64,000 nt of DNA, taken from contig BSBM01000361.1 in assembly GCA_027924585.1 (NCBI GenBank), positions 65,005,501-65,069,500 on the forward strand, written 5' to 3'. Shown here one piece after another: positions 57,979-64,000 of the stretch. This DNA comes from Larix kaempferi (taxonomy: Eukaryota > Streptophyta > Pinopsida > Pinales > Pinaceae). The translations under genes and the position numbers were made by a program. Each line of letters begins with the position of its first letter. The first letter of the stretch is position 1. A model generated the notes under the pieces. The model ran no database searches and had not been told where the DNA came from. It saw only the letters and a list, made by a program, of their open reading frames with translations.

Positions 57979-60900
57979 CTCCCTCTTACCGAGGAAGGTG
58001 TTCCTCACCACTCCCAACTTGTCTTTGAAATAGACATGCTTCCTTCTACTCAAAGACTTCGTGAGAATGTTAGCCACCTGCTCATCAGTAGAAATGTACT
58101 ACAACTTACTGCTCCTCTCTGAACATAATCCCTGATGAAGTGATACTTGATCTCAATGTGTTTGGACCTGTCATGAAATATTGGATTCTTAGAGAGCTTG
58201 ATGCAACTCTGATTATCACAATGTATCACTGTGGGTTCGAACTCCTGACCAAATAAATCAACCATCAACTTGCGAAGCCACAACGCTTCACAACAGGCCT
58301 GACTGGCTGCCATGTACTTAGCCTCTGCAGAACTCAATGCTACGGACTTTTGTTACCGACTGAACCAAGACACAACTGCTGAGCCCAAACTGAAACAACA
58401 ACCGAAAGTGCTCTTCCGGTCCTGAACACTACCTGCCCAATCTGAATCTGTAAAGCCAACTACTCCCACTCCATCAGATCTCCTGTAGTCCAAACCAAAA
58501 TCTACTGCACCTGCAAGGTATCTCAACACATGTTTTGCAGCTATCTAGCGCACTCTCCTGGGCTCCACCATGAACTGACTGAGAGTGTTAACTACAAAAC
58601 TCATATATGGTCTGGTGTTGACCAAATACATCAACAAACCAATCAACTGACGATATAAAGTAGGATCCACCAACTCTCCGTCAGAAGCATGAAGCTTCGT
58701 CCAGTTGGTGGTCATGGGTGTGGACATGAGTTTGCAATCCTCCATCCGAAATCTCCTCAGAATATCTACAACATAATTTCCCTGGCTCAGGAAAACATGT
58801 CCATCCTCTTGCCATATCTCCATCCCCAAATAGTAATGCATCAGTCCAAGGTCAGTCATCTTAAACTCTGAAGCAAGATCTTTCTTACATGCTTCAATCA
58901 GGTGCTCTCCGCCTATAATGAACAAGTCATCAACATATAGCAGAAGAATGAGTGGAACACCACCAATCACAATGTAGTATAGGTTGGGATCCACCTCACT
59001 CTTCTTAAACCCAATCAATAGCAGATAAGTATCAATCCTGGAATACCAAGCCCGAGGGGCTTGCTTCACACCTTACAAGGCCTTTTTCAGCTGCAAACAT
59101 GTAAATCTCTCCCATGAATCTCAAAGCCCTGAGGATGCTCTAGATATACCTCCTCCTGTAGAAAACCATTCAGAAAAGCGGTTTTCACATCCATCTAATG
59201 AATCCTCCAACCCATCTTTGCCACAATGGAGATCACTGCTCTGATTGAAGAAAATCTAGCAACCGGTGCAGAGGTCTCATAGTAGTCAACTCCCTCTACC
59301 TGTGAGAACCCTCGTGCAACAAAACGAGCTTTGTACTTGTCGATGCTGCCATCCGCAGCATGCTTGATTTTATAGAGCCACTTGGAAGTCACCACTGGCT
59401 TCCCCTCTGGTCTCGGAACAACCTCCCACACCCCATTCTTCATGATGGATTTGTACTCTTCCATCATGGCATCTCTCCAAACTTGGTGTGGGGTAGCCTC
59501 CTCAAATGTAGTAGGCTCGGAATCACTCAAACTAGTCACCATTGCCATATAACTGGAAAATCTCTCTGGTGCCCTACTCTCTCTGACCTCCCTCCTAGGT
59601 GGCCCCACAGACTCCTCAGCTTCCTTCACAAGATCCTTAAGTCAACTGGGCTTACGTTTCTTGGAAGTAGCTTCCTCCTGTAGGCGCTCCTCCATAACCT
59701 CCTCATCTGACAACTGTCTACCTGAAGAAGTACCTGTGGGCTGAGATCCTGTACCTAGTGATCCTGAACCTGTACCACCTGAATCACATGAAGGTAAAAC
59801 CTGTGAAGCTGTGACTCGTGAACCTGTCCCTATACCAAAAGTCCCTGTAGACTGAGTCCTTGAAACTGAAGAACCTGTAACCTGTGACCCAGTCACTCCT
59901 GAAACCTGTGACCCTGTACTCTAACTCTGTGATCCTGTCACCTGTGGAGATACAATCTGTTGCTCCTCCACCTCTGAATCATAAGACTTCTTGAAGGCTT
60001 TCTCCTCCTTAAATCTGACCTCCCTCCTCACCACAACTTTCCTCTGTGCAGGAAGGTATATGCGAAAAGCCTTTGAAGTCTCATCATATCCAACAAAAAT
60101 GCCTTTCTCCGCTGTAGGCTCTAACTTTGTCCTCTTCTCAGAAGGGACATGAGAGTATGTAAGGCATCCAAATATACGGAAGTGACCTATCTTAGGTCTG
60201 TTCTCGGTGAACATCTTCTCAGGAGTTTTACACCCCAATGCTCGGTGTGGACTCCTATTCTGAACATAAACAACAGTGCTACAGGCCTCTGCCCATAGAA
60301 AGAAAGGGAGACTCTGATCATGCAACATGGCTCTAGCTGCTCCCACTATGGCTCTGTTCTTCCTTTCCGCAACTCCATTCTGCTGTGGAGTGTATGGAAT
60401 TGTCAACTGCCTCTTGATGTCCTCCTGTCTGCAAAACTCATCAAACTCCTTGGAGGTATACTCACCCCCATTGTCTGACCTGAGTGCTCGAATCCTCCTC
60501 CCTGTTTGGTTCTCCACAAGAGCTTTGAACTCTTGGAACCTACGCAAGACTTCCTGAGATTGTTTACTTCTCTGAAAGTAGATCCAGGTCTTCCTGGAGT
60601 TGTCATCAATGAAACTGATATAGTACTCAAAACTTGTCACTGAAGCTGAAGACATAGGTCCACATAAATCTGAATGGATCAAATCCAATATCCCACCTGT
60701 TCCGGTGTCATTGCTCGGAAAAACAGTCTTGGTGTACTTTCCCAAAACACACCCTCTGCACACACCGCCCTGCTTTGTGTTGAACTGAGGCAAACTTGTA
60801 GACATCTCCCTCAACAACCTCAAAGCTGAATGATGAAGGTGGCCCATCCTCCTGTGCCACAACTCACATGTCTTAATGCTACTGCTAGTATGGGCTAATG

Positions 60901-62183
60901 CATGGTGAGGCTGGAAGAGAAGCTTGTACAGTTTCCCACATCTCACTCTAATGGCACATGAAGTGGATGGTCTTGCTGCTCTGGGAAAGATATAAACTTT
61001 TCCATCTAGAACATACACTCCAAAGCCCCTGTCCTCAATCGTGGAAATTGATACAAGATTCTTCTTCAACCCGGGGACATAAAGCACATCCCTCAAAGTC
61101 ATGGACGGCATAGACTCCCTCTCAAAGGTGACAGTCCCTCGCCCAACTGCTCTCACAACTGTGTCATCTCCCAATACTACCTCAAGACTCAAGCCCGTCT
61201 CAGTCATCTCTGTGGACACATCATGAACACTTGTCATATGGCTCGAAGGCCCACTATCAATGTACCAAGTGGAAGTAGTAGTGGTAGCACTAAAGGAATG
61301 GCCAACCAATAACGAACACTGTATTTGATCCTCCATGTCACTCTCCATTTCACTGCTGGTGAAAGATGTCCTCTCTGTACATCCAACATATAGAGAGAAC
61401 TCTCCCTCAAACCGTGAGGAAAAATCATTCATCTCTGCTGTCGCTGTTGTTTGCTGCCTTTTCTTCTTCTTGTTCGGACACTGTCCAACATAGTGTCCAA
61501 ACTTCTGACATGTGAAACACTTGATTTTACTCAAGTCTTTCTTCTGCTCACCTGTATGTTGTTTGGCCCCACCCTTGGGACCCTTCTTGAACTTCTTCTT
61601 TTTTCCCTTTGCTACCAATGCCACATTTTCCTCATCATCTCTATGATGTGACGAACTGCTCGGCAAGTATCCTCTACGTGTCTCTTCCTGTATGAAATCA
61701 TCCCAAAGACGATCCCATGTAGGCATGTTCTCTCGACCAATAATAGTCTGCACAAACACACCCCACTGCTGAGTCACGCCATTTAAGGCCGTGCGCACCA
61801 TCTCAGTGCCCTGTATAACCTCTCCTACAGTTGCAAGCTCATCCCTCACCTGTGTAATGTTGGTAAGGTAGGAAGCCATGCCTTCCCCTTTACTCATGTG
61901 TGCATTCTTCAACTTCTCCCTTAACACCATTTTCCTATTCTCATTTGAACTCTGGTAAAGATTGGTAGGAAGCATCAAGTACAATTCTCCTTGCCTTTAC
62001 ATATCTCTTCATGAAAGCCGCCTTATTAGTAGCATCGGTAGGTACAGTCACAGGATTTGTTGTTGTACTGTTCACTATATCCCATAGCTCATTCTCTTCA
62101 AGTATCAACATAATTCTAGCCTTCCATGGGCTAAAATTTGTAGCCCCATCCAATTTGTCTTCTACTTTAAGCCCAGACACCAT
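57979..62183 (-). pseudogene. Copia-3 gag-pol polyprotein, several breaks
   Basis: Starts at ATG 62181-62183 (VSGLKVEDKLDGATNFSPWK). A frameshift near 61960 leads to the 687-residue frame 61984-59921. That frame holds the rest of gag, a zinc knuckle (CFTCQKFGHYVGQC), a protease with DSGPSSHMT (proline for the usual alanine beside the active site), integrase HHCC (LWHRRMGHLHH ... CRGC) and the core (FIDDNSRKTW, RSDNGGEY). A Gly/Ser/Thr-rich linker follows (59896-59642). RT runs over 59629-58545 (KARFVARGFSQVEGVDY, YVDD) with a TAG at 59195-59197 where glutamine is expected (IHQMDVK). RNase H (SSAEAKYMAASQ) lies at 58337-58050. At least five stops or shifts make it dead. Copia-1 has the same domain order and linker style. 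Confidence 0.9.
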
Positions 62184-62366
62184 GGCTACAACCTGTACTA
62201 CTCAAGCAACCTGTTCAAGAACTTTTTTCACAATCTGGAATTTTTTTTCAAAACCCTAACTTTCTTCAAATCTGAAATTTTTCTCAAAACCCCTGTTTCT
62301 TCAAATCTGAAATTTTTTCCACAAACCCCTGTGTTTATGAATGTTTAAATTCTGATCTTCAACCTA

Positions 62367-62378
62367 GCTCTAATACCA
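62367..62378 (-). other. Copia-3 primer-binding site
   Basis: Read on the - strand, TGGTATTAGAGC, one base from the standard initiator tRNA-Met site, immediately next to the 5' LTR end. Confidence 0.85.
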
Positions 62379-63569
62379 TGAAAGTTTTTATAACCCCAAC
62401 CCAGTTTCAAGCTTAGAAGCTTCTCTGCATGGTTTAATGCCCAAACCCCAGTGTGCACATTTTTATTCACAAAAATGACTTCAACTTGAAACACATGAGA
62501 TTCTTTTTAAAATTTTTACAACTCAGAAATTTAATTTTTTAGTCTATAAATTCAAACTCAGAAATTTATTACAATCATTCACATATAAAATAACACACAG
62601 ATTTTTGACCAATAGGTCCAGGATAAAACCCCGAAGGGAAAACCTGACTAAGAGAGATTTTTATTTCTTCAGCAAATTACAAAAAAAAAGCAGCAATACT
62701 TATCTTCAGCTTTTCATCTCGAAAAGCGTGCTAAAGACACATCATAAATTTTTGTACTTTTTTGACAGCTGTAAGGCTCACATGTGTGAACAATTAATGC
62801 TACAGAATACCTCGAAAACCATGCCCATAATTCTTCCTTGATTTCTGTGCTGTACGGACCAGTCATAAATGTTGTACGGATGCCTCAGGAACTGTGCCAA
62901 ACCTGTCAGAAATCCTTCCTCGATTTCTGTGCTGTATGGCCAACAATTAATGTTGTACGGCCACCTCGATTTCTGTGCCAAAACATACCTGTACGGGCTG
63001 CAATAAATGACCAACAGTCTTCCTCGAAATCTGTGCCAACTTGCTGCTGTACGGATTCTTGGAATTTGTGCCCAGCTGAACCCTCCTTGATTTCTGTGCT
63101 AGGTTTTTCCTTTTTCTCTACGTGGTTCGAATTCTCTCCAAACCCTTCTTTTCTCTCTTCTCCTCCTCTCCAAAATTTCTCTCTTGAAAAGTGAAATATG
63201 AATGAGTTTGCCTTGCCCTAGTCCCTTTTTGTTCATGGCAACTTCCTCTTTCAATCTAATGGTTCAGATTAGATTAAATGAGGGGTTTTCATTAAATGCT
63301 CAATTAAATAATTAATAAATGACATTTAGTGCACCTCATGTCATTTAATAAAGTATGAGCACCCCTTTTTAATTAATCACTCACTTGACTTTTATTTAAT
63401 GTGAACTTAGGATAAACCATGACTTCTATCTTTTAATAAAGTGACTTAAAAATTATAAAGTGCATCTCACTTTATTAATTAAACATGACTAGGGGCCACC
63501 AATTAAAGTTTCCTTGTCCACCCCAAGGCAATACTAGGTGAACAACACTTCCTAGGTAACTTTTCAACA
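62379..63569 (-). repeat. Copia-3 5' LTR
   Basis: Partner of 56798-57978, with the same start (TGAAAGTTTTTATAACC) and end (AACTTTTCAACA). The motif array lies between about 62770 and 63100. Confidence 0.9.
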
Positions 63570-64000
63570 GATTTGAGGCAAAGAGAGGATTCATTGGAGG
63601 TTGAGATTGATTCTGAGAGAGATTGAATCCAGCTGCAGATTGTTCATTGATTCAATTGACAGAGGGGGCACATTCTTGAGAGGAGGGGGTGCACTTCACT
63701 GGAGGAGGGCGAGCTCAGGGATTGAGTTCACCAGACCGAGAGAGGGCAATCACCGAGAAGGTGATCCAGTAGCAGAAGGGCGTGAAGCTCAAGTCAGAGA
63801 GCAGGTTTTCAGAGAGGGGCGCATTCGGAGAGGGGTGCATTTCCCAGTCATCTAGCAGAGATCAAACTTGAGCATCAGAGCTCAAGTCTGTTGTTTGCTT
63901 CTGTAAACTAACATTTCAGATCAGCCCTAAGGTTGAAGTTCATAGGGACTAAGATCTGATAAACCTCTGGTGTGAGCTGGAATTTCTGAATTTGCACTAA
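63570..64000. other. Unassigned purine-rich flank
   Basis: Rich in GAGAGG and GGGGGTGCA motifs. The short left flank of Copia-3 (56721-56797) has the same style (GAGAGAGTGAAGGAGC), so both may belong to one older element. No protein resemblance. Confidence 0.4.

Larger units (their letters stand above)
56798..63569 (-). mobile_element. Copia-3, full-length decayed LTR retrotransposon
   Basis: A 6772-bp element in reverse orientation with LTRs at 56798-57978 and 62379-63569 and a tRNA-Met primer site at 62367-62378. The flanking 5-mers (TATCT and GATTT) do not match, so the target duplication is lost or one end was exchanged. It is the same family as Copia-1 by protein similarity and by the shared LTR motif array, but clearly diverged from it. 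Confidence 0.9.
36034..64000 (+). other. Intron 2 of the Dicer-like gene, running past the window
   Basis: The intron begins at donor GTTAGT. No further Dicer-like exon (motif II DECH, SAT-like motif, PAZ or RNase III) was recognised on the + strand down to 64000, so this intron would be at least 27.9 kb. The inference fails if the locus is a truncated gene. Confidence 0.55.

Noticed and set aside
36034-64000. Search for the next Dicer-like exon with the DECH box
   Set aside because: No + strand stretch resembling VLVMTPQ, DECHHA or later domains was found by eye. A short exon could be missed, so absence is not proven.

Overview
The window looks like nuclear DNA of a seed plant with a very large, transposon-filled genome. 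A gymnosperm is my best guess, resting on intron size, old nested retroelements and low gene density. There is no prokaryotic gene organisation. The only host gene I can support is a Dicer-like gene on the + strand. An exon at 2-163 carries helicase motif I (TGCGKT) and motif Ia (LAPT), ending at a GT donor. A second exon at 35920-36033 continues the same protein in the same phase. The 35,756 bases between them are a single intron, and a second intron runs from 36034 to at least the window end. The best family match is DCL4, with DCL2 as the alternative. Essentially everything else lies inside these two introns.

Intron 1 holds, in order: a decayed hAT transposase (-, about 1.56-4.47 kb) with a 452-bp tandem duplication; LINE remnants (-, 5.1-6.8 kb); a Copia element (+, from 6916) cut at 9853 by a Ty3/gypsy element with a 3.8-kb LTR (9854-13681) and a gag-protease-RNase H-RT body; a hAT C-terminal fragment fused to the broken RT (17319-18132); an unassigned stretch with a hairpin cluster (18.75-18.91 kb); a complete but decayed Copia element with perfect 5-bp target duplications (19680-26351); a hAT N-terminal fragment (26.6-27.08 kb); a lone LTR (27080-29334); an unresolved stretch with exon-like open reading on the - strand; and a TIR-flanked hAT derivative (31804-35522) containing an array of about 26 consecutive short palindromes (32622-33173).

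Intron 2 holds LINE remnants (+, 36.36-38.66 kb) split by a 671-bp MITE-like element with 8-bp target duplications. Next is a complete hAT element (39385-43059) with a nearly intact transposase broken by a 76-bp tandem duplication. A long-LTR element with only a gag-like ORF follows (- strand, 44253 to about 56720), itself holding a 3.87-kb solo LTR with perfect 5-bp target duplications (49291-53161). Last is a second Copia element of the same family as the one in intron 1, in the opposite orientation (56798-63569).

The transposons do not cooperate with the gene, but their arrangement matters. Related long LTRs and related Copia elements lie in opposite orientations within what should be one primary transcript, so that transcript could fold into long double-stranded RNA, the substrate class of Dicer proteins. 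Most in-frame stops in the transposon genes fall where glutamine codons are expected, consistent with deamination of methylated CHG sites. The most unusual structure is the palindrome array at 32.6-33.2 kb, where stems differ between repeat copies by paired changes that keep the hairpins.
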